From assembly GCA_037157565.1 (NCBI GenBank), contig JAZHRO010000022.1, forward strand, positions 5,828,001 through 5,892,000: a DNA stretch of 64,000 nucleotides, written 5' to 3'. The position numbers and the translations under genes were made by a program. The notes below the pieces were generated by a model. That model was not told the origin of the DNA. It saw nothing but the letters and a program-made list of their open reading frames with translations, and did not search any database. Shown piece after piece: positions 1-11,679 of this stretch (within the stretch, counting starts at the first letter, position 1; every line of letters begins with the position of its first letter). The stretch comes from Thalassia testudinum. Lineage: Eukaryota; Streptophyta; Magnoliopsida; Alismatales; Hydrocharitaceae.

Positions 1-216
1 ATTTCATGTCAGATTTGACTATGGATTTCTCACGAGATTGAACCAATATGAAATAATCAAGATTTTATTGCATCATTGCCTCCCTGTGGACATGACCCGC
101 TCCTAATTGAGTGGTTATATTAATTGTTGATTAGTCGATTTTTCAACCACATAGAACTACAAACAACGCGTTATTTCATTTACGAAACTTAATCAAAAGT
201 GGAGAATCGACTCGTC
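1..216 (+). repeat. LTR-end-like fragment at window edge
   Basis: The stretch around 90-150 reads like the U5 part of an LTR in plus orientation. It resembles the reverse complement of the element B LTR near 11755-11815 (GGGAGGCAATG, then a run with GAGCGGGTCGTATCC). The rest is diverged. It abuts the truncated 3' LTR of element A at about 217, so it is either a later insertion or the edge of a deletion. The rest of the element lies outside the window, so its identity is open. Confidence 0.4.
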
Positions 217-521
217 AATGGCCATTGATCTTCCTCGAACTTCGTATGATGCTACGAGACTCCGATCTAGATGATTTCGGAGGCGTTAGACTCCGATCGT
301 CATCCTGATCAGATCTGTACGGTCCGATCATCCATCCGAGGCCCTGAAATAAGTCTTCTTCTCTCCTGACCATACGAAGAACTTAATTAACCCAAAATAT
401 ATACAACTACTCTAAATGCAGAATGTTGCATACTATGCAATATTTATAACATGAAATGCAAATCTAAGCCTAGGAACATACATGAATAGGCATTTTAACT
501 TAAATAGATGTGTTTACAACA
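217..521 (-). repeat. Element A 3' LTR, truncated
   Basis: The stretch matches 16225-16537 (the end of A's 5' LTR) almost base for base, including the run around the words GATCTTCCTC, ATGATTTCGGAGGC and ATGCAATATTTATAACATG. It ends at 521 with TTTACAACA where the 5' copy has TTTACATCA. Only about 305 of about 1,665 bp remain; the R and U5 side is gone beyond 217. Confidence 0.85.
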
Positions 522-545
522 TACCCCCATGCCTATCTTTTGTTA
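522..545 (-). promoter_or_regulatory. Element A polypurine tract
   Basis: Read on the minus strand, the bases next to the 3' LTR are purine-rich and end in GGCATGGGGGTA, the same tract that abuts the 3' LTRs of D, E and H. It primes plus-strand DNA synthesis in LTR elements. Confidence 0.8.
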
Positions 546-1773
546 GTCCATAGCAAAATTAAACTACATACTATGTATAAAAGCAGAATTAGGATTAGAT
601 TTCTTAAGCCTAAGTCGTTTATTAATAATAGAAAATTTCAAGGACCTAAACTACAAAGACTCAACAATACCTGGGTGTTTGCCAGAATGCAAACCACCCA
701 AGTCCTCGCCTTATTTGAAAAGAGAAGATACATTATTTTTTGCTTTTCTTCTTTTCTAGTTTTTTTTGTACTTTGGGAGTTTGAGAGTTCTAGGATAACT
801 TTTTACAGCTACCCAACTCGCCCAAGACTTGAAAAGGACTCTAAGTGCTAAGCATCTTGTAAAAGTAGTGAAAGACTCACTAGGCAGCCATTGAAATGGG
901 CATCGGGTTTCTACGACCCTAGGTGACCTTGCCTAAAGGTTTATCTTTCGATTGGTAGCTTTCTCCCTACTTCTTTTATTTATGGGGTTAACACAAGGGT
1001 GAACCTAGGGCAAACCCAGTGTATATCTCCCTAGTTCATTCTACTTCCCCTCTTCTTCCCTAATTATTTTGGGAATTATTGTGCATTTTCTGATCTAGGC
1101 TCTGGACAACCGGCTATTGGGCTGTTACCCACGGCAACTTACCAGCCATACTCGTGCGGTGAAGTGTGGTTTTGTTTATTTTTATTTTTTTCTCAATTTT
1201 CTATATATATATTTTTTCTTTTTATTTTTATTTATTTATTTTAAGTAGGTGGCTTTCTTGATCTAAGATTTACCTAAAGGCAGTATAATGAAAATAATCT
1301 TGTGATTGGGCTCTGGACAACCAGCCGATGAGCTGTTACCACCGACAACTTGCCAACCATACCACCTTAGATAGTTCATTAGCTACCCAATTTTTGAAGA
1401 AACTGCTGAAAAGTGAGTCAGTGCAAAATGTGTGTAATTGCTTAGGCTTAAAGTCCCCCTAAATCAAAGGGTGGGTTGATAAGTCACATACTTATCATCC
1501 CAATTTATTTACCAAATTAAAATAAATTTTAATTGGCGAGAACTCAAGACTAAGTCCACATTCGAGTGGACACCCGGGCTAATTCAGCCCGAAGACCTAA
1601 AGAGTATAAATGTTTAGGTCCTCTCGTATCATGTCCTAAAGTTAATAACTTCTAAATGCCTAAGTTCTCCTAATTCTTCTTTTTTCTTATCTTTTTGAAT
1701 TTTCAATTTTTTTTATAAGAATCAAATAACAGGAAATTACTATTACTGCCGACAAAAACGTTATAAAATATGT
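546..1773 (-). other. Element A 3' untranslated block with duplicated 50-bp motif
   Basis: This noncoding block is shared, in the same order, by A, D, E, H and K. On the plus strand it holds two copies of a roughly 50-bp motif starting GGCTCTGGACAACC and passing through GCTGTTACC and ACTTGCCA or ACTTACCA (about 1099-1150 and 1311-1362). It also has a near-palindromic GATAAGT-N-ACTTATC (about 1479-1500). Small open frames here, for example 510-851, are low-complexity and not shared as proteins. No env-like gene is visible. Confidence 0.7.
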
Positions 1774-1812
1774 CCACCCCCCCATGCTTAGCTGTTGCAA
1801 TGTCCTCATTGT
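1774..1812 (-). promoter_or_regulatory. Internal G-rich tract with AATGAGGACATTG box (A)
   Basis: On the minus strand the box AATGAGGACATTG is followed by AAGCATGGGGGGG. The same pair occurs at the coding-region end in B, C, E, H and K. The tract resembles the terminal PPT, so it could act as a second, internal PPT; that role is inference. Confidence 0.55.
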
Positions 1813-1814
1813 GA

Positions 1815-2538
1815 AAAATGAAAGCATGCAGGAGAGTAGAAGTGGAAGAATAGCACCTGGTTTCTATGAGATCTGGTCAGCTTGGAACAGTCTTTACATG
1901 TGCTGAGTTTAGTGACTTCAACTAGGCGAGGTCCTTAATCAAATATAACTAACATTGAGGCTACAATAACATAGTTTCTAGGCCCCAAGATTTGGGTCCT
2001 GGAGAGTGAAAATGGACTTGCCAAAGAGATGATCAAGGAAAGTGGCAAGCTGGTGGTGCAAGGAGAGCCCAAATGGTCTCTAATAGGAGTTTTGTTGATT
2101 TATTATAGAGGAAGTGTGGTTGGGAATAGAATTTGTGCAATGGTTGGGTGAAAAAGGACGATGAGGGTTTTGTGATGTGCTGGGGATTTGTGGGTACTCT
2201 AGAATACCTAATGTTTGAAGAGTCCTTCCCCAATGTTCAATTCTATCCTCACTCTGGGTTCTTAAACCAACCATCCTGATCCTCAGGATTCCCACCCACA
2301 AGTTGGACCTCAAACTCTAAGTATTCAGGATAAGGATGTTGTTGGGTTTTAACTTGATCACATGAATCATCCAACAAAATTCTGATTTCATGTATACTTT
2401 CCTCATCCCGTGTTGTTACAATTGGTCACACTTTTGCTTTGTCCTCAACTATTTCTGTAGCCATGTGATCTTCTTCTCGAGTTTGGGTTGAGTTGGCCAT
2501 TAAAAGGTTGTCTAAGGTATGTATGGCCATTACTTCCT
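1815..2538 (-). other. Element A segment between protease and 3' untranslated block
   Basis: In intact Athila elements this place holds more than 3 kb of RT, RNase H and integrase. Here only about 0.7 kb separates the end of the protease from the G-rich box. Minus-strand frames are short and shifted; the first part is acidic, the second rich in P, S and F. None matches RT or integrase motifs. Near its downstream end it carries a sequence related to GAAGTCACTAAACTCAGCAC, which also follows the coding region in E, H and K. It may be a decayed accessory frame or the scar of a pol deletion. Confidence 0.5.
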
Positions 2539-5018
2539 CTATTCTACCAAGCTCCTCCATCGAACCACATTAATTTTATTCTTCTTTGAGACCTCAATAA
2601 TATTGAATCGATTTGTCTTATCCCCTGAGGCCATTTCTATATTTCCCAATTCACAATCAATCCTCGCCTTGGCAGTAGCCAGGAAAGGTCTTCCCAAAAT
2701 AATCGGGGTGTGGTTGAACTGTTTTGGGGCTTCCATGTCCAGGACCATGAAATCAGCAAGGTAATGCAAATCATTAACCTTGACTAAAACATCTTCCAAA
2801 ATACCCCTTAGTTTTGCAATGGATCTATCGGCTAACTGCAAGGTTATGTCAGTGTGTTTTAGGCAGCCTAGACCCAATTCCATGTGTAGTGAGGTGGGGA
2901 TCACATTAATGGAAGAACCCAAGTCGAGGAGGGCCCGGTCAGAAGTAATGTTTCCTATTGTGCAGGAAATTAGTGGGGCTCTCGGGTCCTACTTCTTAGG
3001 AGGTAGCTTGTTTAGGATCAGGGTGCTTGTGTTATCGGACAAAACTACTCTCCTATTGTTTTCAGATTTCGCTCTACGCCTTTCTTTATATGCATTCAGT
3101 AAACCTATGGCATAGGCGGGGATTGATCCGATAGCCATGAGGAGTAAAATGATTATCAATTTGAAAGCCTGAATTAAGGGCATCCTTTCCTCCAATTTCT
3201 CCTCTGACTTTTTCTGTTTGCCCATACAACAACAATGTACTCCCGAATCGGACTCTGATGTTTTGTTGATCACATTCTTAGTTGGGAGTCTGGACTTCTT
3301 GCTACAAGGCCTAATGGGGTTGACATGGGGTTGGGTAGGTCCCTTGTGTCTACTACTACTCCTTAAGGTGATGGTGTTTGCAGTGGCAAAATGCTGTTGG
3401 TTAGTGTCTTGGGGAGGGTTGGGAAAAACAGGAGGCTCCCGGTTGATTATGGTAGGAACATGGTTCACTTCGGGAGGGGCTGGGGTAGCCTGATAGATAG
3501 GATGAGCTTGAACATATGACTCCCCATTATTACCAAACCCTTGAGGCCCAGCACCTCGATTCTATACATTCCTTGGGTTTGGTATAGGTTGTGATGGTAG
3601 AGATATGGGCTGTCGGTTGTTTGTACCAAGTTCGGATTACAAGGTATCCAGCGAAGTTTTCATTTGTTACATGAGCTGGAGCATTGACCCTTGCATTTCT
3701 ACCATCGTCAGGTTTAAATCAGCCTGCTTGACGGGTTGTTGAGCATTCCACATGGACTGATTAACTTGATTCAAGGGCAACTGAGTATATACATGACCCT
3801 GACCCATTGGTTTTTGCAGTACATTGTTGGGTCGATATTAGGTCTGCTGCCCCTGATCTTTCTAAGACAAGTTACGATGATTTTTCCAACCAAAATTATA
3901 TGAACTCGTGTAAGGGTTGGACCTAACATTCTCCTACACAGCCTGAACATTTTCATAAGATAAGGATGAAGAAGGATTAGCAAAACTGGGATCAAAGGCC
4001 CTAGTTTGGAACCCATAAGGTTCCGAGAAGAGTTGGCCCGAAGGTCGAGCTGACTCCAGCTGGTTCACAAACTCCCGTCCCATAGGAGCTTGCGAAGAAT
4101 GGAATCCTGATCCCTGGGATTGAGTGGATCTAGAAAAATTAGAGTTTCCAGACATCCACTCTTCCATTCATTTAGCAACCAGATCCATCTTATCTACTCT
4201 ATTGCAGATCAATTCCATATCAGATGTATGAGAATCTTGGACCTCATTGGCATTTGATCTAGTTTATTGGGTTCGTTTGAAGGTTTCCATGGAGGTGTGG
4301 TTTAAAAAATTTTCACTCATTTCGTTAAACAAATCATACGTGCTATCTACGTCTTTGTTGAGGAAATTGCCTCTGCAAGAAGCATCCACATGATTACGGA
4401 GTTGATCATTCATCTTGTAATAAAAAATCTACACAAGTTGCCATCTAGGCACCTCGTGGTGTGGACACTTCTGCAACAGATCCTGGAATTGTTCCCAGGC
4501 CCCATGAAATGGTTCCCCTTGCCGCTGGGCAAAAGTGGTAATTGCCCGTTGTAACTCATTGGTTCGCCCAATTGAAAAGAATTTCTTCAGGAAGGATGAT
4601 TTCAAAGCTATATAGGTAGCAATCGGTCTTCCAATGGTATGATACCAATGTGCGACCTTATCCCTGAGTGAATGGGGAAAAGCCTCATGAGCATCAATTC
4701 TTCATCCACATTTCGTGATTTGGTGGTCTGAACCAAAGTGATCAGGTTCTCCAAACGCTAGAATGGGTCCTTTGAGCCAAGCCCGTGAAAGCGTTTAATT
4801 AGACTCAAAACTAGGGGCTTGATCTCAACATCTCCAATGGGGATCACAATGCCGGGATGATCCTTATAATTTGAAGGATCATAAAAATCCTTCAAGGGCC
4901 AAGCGCCCTGATCATTCATTCGTTGGAACCATTACTGCATCTACTACAATTCTTCCAACTGCCTCTGAATCAGCTCCTGCTGGTTTAGGGGTGGGGGAGG
5001 TAGTTGTTGATCAGCCAT
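2539..5018 (-). pseudogene. Element A gag-protease relic
   Basis: The frame starts at ATG 5018-5016 (MADQQLPPPP) and reads through a recognisable Athila Gag: IPIGDVEIKPL, FPHSLRDKVAHWY, LKKFFSIGRTNELQRAI, HHEVPRWQLV and DASCRGNFLNKD. A proline/glutamine-rich linker follows, then a retained TITLRSSS, the Gag end motif PAYAIGLLNAYKE, and the protease, where the motif reads MGSSINVIPTS instead of DLGASINLIPT, followed by ITLQLADRS and PIILGRPFLATA. Several stops and at least one frameshift break it (for example two stops soon after the start and one after QLV). It ends at 2539 with no RT. A full gag-pol would be over 1,700 residues. Confidence 0.85.
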
Positions 5019-5152
5019 GGGATCTGCTTGGCTAAAGCAAAACCTTCGCCTCTGGGAATGGTCTAAAGGTCCTTCCAATTTAGGGTTCAATGACCTCCTT
5101 CCAAGCATACACTGGAAGGAAGTCAGAAGGACGGGGAAGAGAAGGGACCCTA

Positions 5153-7105
5153 TGATATGTCAATTTTCGCTTTTGAAAATGATGATTAACATGATTTGTC
5201 GTTGTCCTTCTAAGTGGTGGAAAATCGGTAATCAAAATAATAGAAATAATCTCACAATTAGGAGTGGGTTGTATCCACAGGGACGTAATGGCCTATTTAA
5301 AACTCACGATAATTAAAAATTATTGTTCACAAATGATTTTCTCAAGAAATTGTGTTGAAAAATAGCGTAGATATGAGTTTAAATAAAAGTATAAGTTGAA
5401 ATTGCATTTAAGCCAGATAGGAGGGGGTTCAATGTAGTGTGTACCACAATAAAATAAGAATAAAATCCTCACAATGTCACTTAAATGTAATTACGAATTA
5501 AGCTTCTCCTATAGCAAAATTCTTCCAAGAATTGAATGAAAACCCACTTAGATTAAGGTTAAGAAATTGATTTTCTTAATAAGCTAAACAATGAAGGGGG
5601 TTCTAATAAAATCACCATAATAATGAAATCAGAAAAATGAAGTGGCAATGGCAAATGATGGTAATAACTAATGCAAGTTTCACTATGCAAAAATAGGGGA
5701 TTTCTTCCTATGTCCGTGCACGAGGAGGAGGGAATGGCTGGAGGTGCAAAGCACGGAGGAAGATCTCTAGATTGAGGGCTTTACGATGGTAGTTGTGGCG
5801 AAGCGCGAGGTGGCCAGAGCCAGTCGGACGAAGCTATGGTGATGGTGGGTTCCGGCGACTGCTAGAGGTGCTGGAGGATGCATGCTTTGTGTGCGGGAGG
5901 AGCTGCTCAAGGGTGCGCACGCTCACGTAGCTGCTAGAGGCGCTGGAGGACACGTGCTCTGCATGCGGGAGGAGCTGCTGAAGGGCATGCACAAAGAGGA
6001 AAGGGAGTGTGTGGCTGCTGTGCGACTGAGTGCACTGCTAAAGGCTGGTGGAGGCACAGCAGGGGGGGTTGCAGTGCTGAGGGCATCGTGTGCCTACGAG
6101 CAGTGGAGGTGCAACGTTGCTGCGGGTGTGACGGAGACGCAACAAGGGGGCATGTACGGTCCTGCTGCTACGGGAATGGCAATGGAGCACAGCGCTGAAA
6201 GCATCGCATGCCTGCGCGCGATGGAGGTGCAACGCTGGCACGCTGTTGGCTTGTGCACGCTGCAGCCGTGCGTGGAGTGGTGACCTGGATGGTCGTGCAC
6301 TATGTGGAGTTGGAGGTGGCTACTAGTGCGCATGGGGATGGCATGGTGTTGGTTTTGTTTTTGTGATGAAGAGAAACAGAGGAAAAAGAAGAAAGAAGAA
6401 GATATGGGGCCGAGCTTCAGACGTCTGGGAAACTTCCAGGACGTCTTAACTGACGGGGGAGATGAAGATGCAGGGCGTGGAGTTGCGACAGCTGCGGTGG
6501 TGGTTGCTAGTGATGGCGGTGAGGGTGGTGATGTTGATTCTGGTGAAGCACGGTGATGGATGCGTGGCCATTGAGGAGACACGCTCACGGTGTTGGCACG
6601 AGTCCACCAGCTTTGCACGGTGAGCTGTCACCTCGCCGAGCCACGATGTGGTGGAGCTCGGCCTTGGAGACCATGGTGCTAGAGTGGAGTGCACGGTGGT
6701 GGACTGGGGTAGTGTCTCCCTAAGCATGGCAGCTGCTCCCCCTCTCTTGTAGCCATCTGCAATTCAAATGGAGTGATGGAGATCTGCTTCTTCTGATCCT
6801 CTTCATTGCCATGTTCATTGCCTAATCTGGCCATAAATGGCCTGTCGAGGTGGAGCGGTTGTTACTGCACAAAGAAAGATATAAAAATATATGTGGATTA
6901 TTTGTATGCAAAACCCTTATATTTCTAACTATTTAATGCATGTAAACTAAATGATGCTAGATAATTTATATATGAATATAATGCATACAAGCAAATATGT
7001 ATAAACTATATTATTTACATCTTAATACATGCTATATATAAGTTAATATCACTCTAATGTCTAGGCATTTAAGTAACTAATTAGCCCACAAATATGGGCT
7101 CTTCA
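5153..7105 (-). repeat. Element B 3' LTR
   Basis: It is about 1,953 bp and pairs with 11680-13654 along its whole length. On the plus strand it starts TGATATGTC and ends GGGCTCTTCA. The middle (about 5690-6740) is GC-rich and holds an internal tandem duplication of roughly 68 bp (about 5860-5990, unit with GCGGGAGGAGCTGCT). An inverted repeat built on AGACGTC and GACGTCT lies at 6419-6446. The opposed long open frames in this part (for example 6094-6618) are by-products of its composition. Confidence 0.9.
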
Positions 7106-7125
7106 AATACCCCAATGCCTAGTTT
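7106..7125 (-). promoter_or_regulatory. Element B polypurine tract
   Basis: The minus strand next to the 3' LTR reads CTAGGCATTGGGGTATT, the same type of tract as in the other elements. Confidence 0.75.
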
Positions 7126-8359
7126 TTGCTAGTCCCTAACAAATTCAAGCATGAACCCAGCTCTTCAAGTGGACTTCAAGTAGCCAACCAAATTGGTCTT
7201 CCTTTAGAAACTTGTTAAGTTACAGATTTTAGATCTAAGGTTCCCAAGTAGTTGCTAAGTTACAGACTAGGTCGGCTAAAGACGAGTTGCAGGCACAGGT
7301 TTCCCTGATTTCTAACTCTACCCTAAGGTTTATTGGTCTCAGAGATTAAAGCATTCGTGCATGTGCATTGGTCTGAGTTATTTGAGGTTGGTATGATTGC
7401 CAACCTAGAAAGAGAGTAAGAATGATTTTTTTTTTGTAATATCTTTTTATTTGATTCCTATAGATTTAACCTAGGATCTGCTATCAACACGGTTTGTGTC
7501 AGATTCATTGTCCCCATCATCGAACCTTGTAAGGTGCCTAGCTTTCGATGCTTCGAGATAGCACCGCCCATAACGACCCTAAGAACTCCTGGCAATTGAC
7601 ACTTTGAGATAGTAACACCCATGGATTTCTTAAGCGAATTCAAGCCTGTGGCAACCGGCACTTCGAGATAGGGCCGCCCATGTTACCTGAACCGCACATT
7701 GCGCTTACATCCCCCCAGTAGGATGGATATCCTAAGAGACAAGCACCGAAGAGGTGACATGTTATCATCGCATCTTCAAGGTGAGTATATACTCCACCTC
7801 TCCTGTGGCAGAAACTCTTCCAATCAAATTGTGCTTTCAAGCTTCTCCTAAGTCAAAATAAGAGAACCAACTTTTCTTTAAGAAATGAATTAGGGTGATC
7901 ACTATTTACACAAGACCAAGTGTGTGTGAAATGTGGATGCTTAGGTTATGAGGACCCGTAAACCAAAAGGTAGAAAACGACACCAGATACTACCCAGCTT
8001 TTAACTCAATCCCTAGCTTTCCTTCCTCAGCCTCTTGAGGAATGGTCCGCAACTTAACTCCTACTTAAGTTTTCCAGTCCACAAATGACCCTAAAGGTCT
8101 AAATCTAGTAGCTCAACTTTGCTTGTAAATTCAGACACCTAGAGTCAACTTAGTCTAACCTCAAGCTCTGGTCTACCTAAGAATGTAGGGCCTAGCAAGT
8201 TAAGCTCAATGCAATTTTTTTTTTTAATGCAAATGTATGCAATGCAGAATGCTTTAACTAAATGCAGGAATGCACTATGTATAAATGCTATGTATATCCC
8301 CAAGTACACCCCCCCATGCCTAAAATCTATAATGTCCTCATTGCATAGAAGAGTATTAC
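7126..8359 (-). other. Element B 3' untranslated region with triplicated short repeat
   Basis: This 1.2-kb region lacks the GGCTCTGGACAACC repeats seen in A, D, E, H and K. Instead it has three copies of a 21-bp core, CTTCGAGATAGCACCGCCCAT and variants, at 7551-7571, 7602-7622 and 7661-7681, each preceded by a related GGCAAYYGRCA-type word. The conserved box pair (ATAATGTCCTCATTG next to CCCCCCCATGCC on the plus strand) is at 8306-8344. No credible coding frame was seen. Confidence 0.6.
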
Positions 8360-10134
8360 CTAGGTCAGAGTTGGGCTACCATTATTTTGTTGGCAGCCGA
8401 GTAACCAAAGAACCTGCAAGTCAGGTTCCAAAACCAAAGAAATAGGCCTTAACAATGTGCAAAGTAATGCTGGCCTAGAAAACAGGTAACCTAGGATGTT
8501 GGTGAGCTGATGATGAATCCCGATAGCAAATGCTCGCCCAACCAGGATGGGAATAAAATCTTCCCAGGTCACTAGAGGAGGTTTTAAAGGATAAACAGGC
8601 AGAACAACCTCCCGAGGGGTAAGGGGAGGATGACAAGGATCCTCGAAAAGAAATGGGGAAGGAATGGTGCAAAGATAAACCCCCAGGGTGGTGGATTGAC
8701 CATAGAAAGCAACAATCCATACCCGATACTCCATTACAAGAGATATTGGTCTGTTAAGCCCCCCGGTCAAAATAATAGTGAGCATGTCTTTAAGCCAAGG
8801 ATCGTCTAGGGTATCCAAGTTTCGAGGTTGCGGGATGGTCAAAAGATCTAAGTTGGGTTTAGTTGACTCGGTGTCCATCCCTAACAATCTTTCTAATTCC
8901 TCAATTGCATCCCTAGCATTCCATGCATTATCAAAAGTATCTACCTACTCTTCATCAATGATCGTTTCAACGTATGGAGTCAACATTTCGCTTTTAGACA
9001 TAGGCGAATCAGAGGATGACTTCGAATCAAATAAAGGCAAGTTGGAAGCAACAAATCTAGGGATTATCCTATCAATGTCATCCACGGGTTCTTGTTCTTT
9101 ACTCAAATCCTCCTCGGAGTCTATATGTGAATCCACATTAATCTTAGAAGTTGCTTCCAAATTTTCCATTATTTTATCATGAGGAAAGATATCATCAATG
9201 GATGTGCTAAGGAAACCTAATTTGGTCAACTTTGTGACATCCTCGAGGGCTAATTCTTCAAATAAGACATAATCACCCTTAGTGTCACTCCAAATCTTGA
9301 ATGTAGGTTCCTCATATAATTCATCCCTCTCCTCATCATACAATTTATCATATACCTGAGGTCTAGAATCATCTAAAATCTCAGCAAATCCCCTAGGGCA
9401 CTCCATCTGGGGTAAATGGTTTACACTGGTATCCTTGGACTCCTCAGATAGGTGAATTTCTTCAGGGTTAGGTTCCCTAAGGGTGGGCTTGAGTTCCATC
9501 TCATAATCAGAAGGGAGGGTGGGATTAACAACTTGACCTGGGCCTACTTCATCAAATGTGATGAAAATACTATCATCTGGGTCGAGGTCTTCGAATGGTA
9601 CCATCATTCCCTTCTTTTGACTCCAATATAATTTAGGTGGATACTCAACTTGATCATCATCTTCCTCAGGTTGCCACCTTTCTTCATCCAATGTATATCT
9701 ACTTTCATACATATCCCCCTCCACTTAAGGCATGGACCTCTCAAGGAAGTGTCATCTAGCGGGGAGGGTTCAAAATCAATCCTCAAAAAGTAACTATTCT
9801 CCCTTACATAATCCCCAAAATTCCTTAACTTTGGGTGTGGCTCTCCCACAGGGGATGCATCTAGCGTAGAGGGGTGCACATCATCCTCAATGGGATAGGT
9901 TGGGTGGCTAATGTCTTCTTTTTCTTGTTGGCCTACTCTCTAAGATTCTCCTAATAATTCAATCATTTCATCTTGCATTTTCTGAATTTCCATCTTCAAG
10001 GAGGAGAAATCATCATTACTATCAGGAGCGAAGTCAGGCCCAGGCTTAAAGTACCTAGGAGTTTCTGTCCAACCATTATAATCATTCAGGGAGAGTGGGT
10101 TGGGTATTTCTATGGTGTGTGGGATATTGGGCAA
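8360..10134 (-). pseudogene. Element B ORF-X: acidic protein of unknown function, broken
   Basis: Three minus-strand pieces form one decayed protein of about 590 residues: 10134-9725 in one frame, then 9724-8945 and 8887-8360 in another, separated by a frameshift near 9725 and stops near 9940 and 8942. The first two thirds are strongly acidic (runs such as EERWQPEEDDDQVEY and DEERDELYEEPTF); the last third is hydrophobic and proline-rich and ends with IGIHHQLTNILGYLF. That ending resembles MGLHHNLVHICGHLL in E, at the same place just before the G-rich box. There is no zinc knuckle, protease or polymerase motif. I do not recognise the family; homology to ORF-X of E and K is inference from the ending, the charge and the position. 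Confidence 0.5.
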
Positions 10135-11659
10135 GGCAAATCCTGCTTCTAAGTTCTACTCACTGATTTGGGGCTTAACTAGGCCAATACTCCTATAATA
10201 GGAGTGAAAAGGATCCCAATGGTTATCATTATGTCCATCAAAGAATGGACCATCTTGACGTATGGGATCGAAGATTGCAGAGTGGGGGTAAGGGTGTGGG
10301 CAAGATGTGAAAGGATGGAAGTCAAGGTGGTCCATTCTAACTCACACCACAATCAGATTTCCCAAGAAAATAGAAATCAGAGGACTTTTTAGGTCTTTAA
10401 TCAGTTAGGCATTTAAGATTTAAGTCCACTTGTAGGTGAAAAATCATGTTATCAAAACAGCTACGTGCCTACTTGTCAACTTACGATACACCTAAAAAGA
10501 CCTACTTGGAGCTTAGGTGCTCTTCCTAAAGCTCAAATGGTAAAGCAACTCCAAAGATAGAAGATCGAGGGATGCAAGTAGGCCTAAGCCTTCCTTTGAA
10601 GCTGTGCTTTCGCGGTGCTTCCTAACTACCCTTAAAAATCCGTGACAGGGTATCCCCCTCTTTGGGGTTACAAAACCTTTGATCTCAAGTTCTAAACACT
10701 TCATAATCCAACGGTAGGAGGGCTCTTGTCCTAGTAGTTTGAAACCTAAGGAGTGTCTAAACGTGTGCCGTAGTGCAAGAGATATTAGTGTGCATACACT
10801 GTAAAAGATTTTGAATTTTGAATCGCATGCCAAGTTTGAAATTCAGGTCCTTTGTTTTTAAATGTCCTTCCTTTAATTACTCCTTTTTCAAAAAAATTAA
10901 ATATGACCACTTGTTAGGTCTATTCAAATCAAACTTGGTGGTCTTTGAAATTAAGGGCCAAATGCAAATGTGTGATTAAAATATGGATGCAAAGTAAGAG
11001 AATGTGTACCTTATTTCCAGCAATCAACGATGCGAAAATGCATGCAATGCAGAGAAATAAATCTAGAGGCTACTCATACAGACCTGAATGGTTCGTCCTA
11101 AGGGTAGGCAGCTTCTAATAGGCAGCTCGTGTTTTTCTTTTTTTAGCTACTTATGCACAATCAAGAAAAAAATAAAATCAATCCACAAAAGAAAGTAAAA
11201 ACCTAACTCTAAAGAAAGAGGGAATAGACTCTCAAAAATTACCAACATGGGCCTAAAACAAAATCGGGGAACAAACCCCTAAAACTGGCCCTAGAGTACA
11301 AGGGCGAGAAAACAAATAACTAAACTAAACCTAAAGAGTCTATTCTAAAATGTGGAATCAAAATTCTAAGAGGAAGACTCCTCCTAGATGATCCCCCATG
11401 CGTCTCTATGCGTGTGGGGTCAAGGCCCACAAGCTCCTATGTTTGTCTCAGAGGTGGTTGTAAGGTCCACCAAAATGCGAAGCTCAGTCCCTCCTCCAAG
11501 TGGTGGAAACAAGGTCCACCACGGCGTTGTTGAGGCCGATGCGACAACTCGTGTGTAATATGCGTACCTCACACCAAATCAGATAAAACAAGTTAAATAT
11601 GCCTCAATTTAAATCAACATGAACAAATGAATAATTGCAAGTTAATTAAGCATGTTGCC
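10135..11659 (-). other. Element B leader between PBS and ORF-X
   Basis: About 1.5 kb of AT-rich sequence with only short frames (for example 10513-10833, 106 codons, not similar to any other frame here). The small basic ORF found at this place in A, E, H and K was not found in B. Confidence 0.6.
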
Positions 11660-11677
11660 TCCCTAGCAACGGTGCCA
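11660..11677 (-). promoter_or_regulatory. Element B primer-binding site (tRNA-Asp)
   Basis: The plus strand reads TCCCTAGCAACGGTGCCA, three mismatches from the plant tRNA-Asp 3' end. It lies 2 bp from the 5' LTR. Confidence 0.85.
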
Positions 11678-11679
11678 TT

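Noticed and set aside
1..216. Candidate 5' LTR of C
   Set aside because: It does not match C's 3' LTR; only the general LTR-end pattern is shared.
510..851. 113-codon plus-strand frame at the edge of A
   Set aside because: It covers PPT and 3' untranslated sequence shared with D, where the frame is not kept.
2519..3493. Plus-strand frames opposite the gag-protease of A
   Set aside because: They are shadows; the minus-strand frames show protease and Gag motifs.
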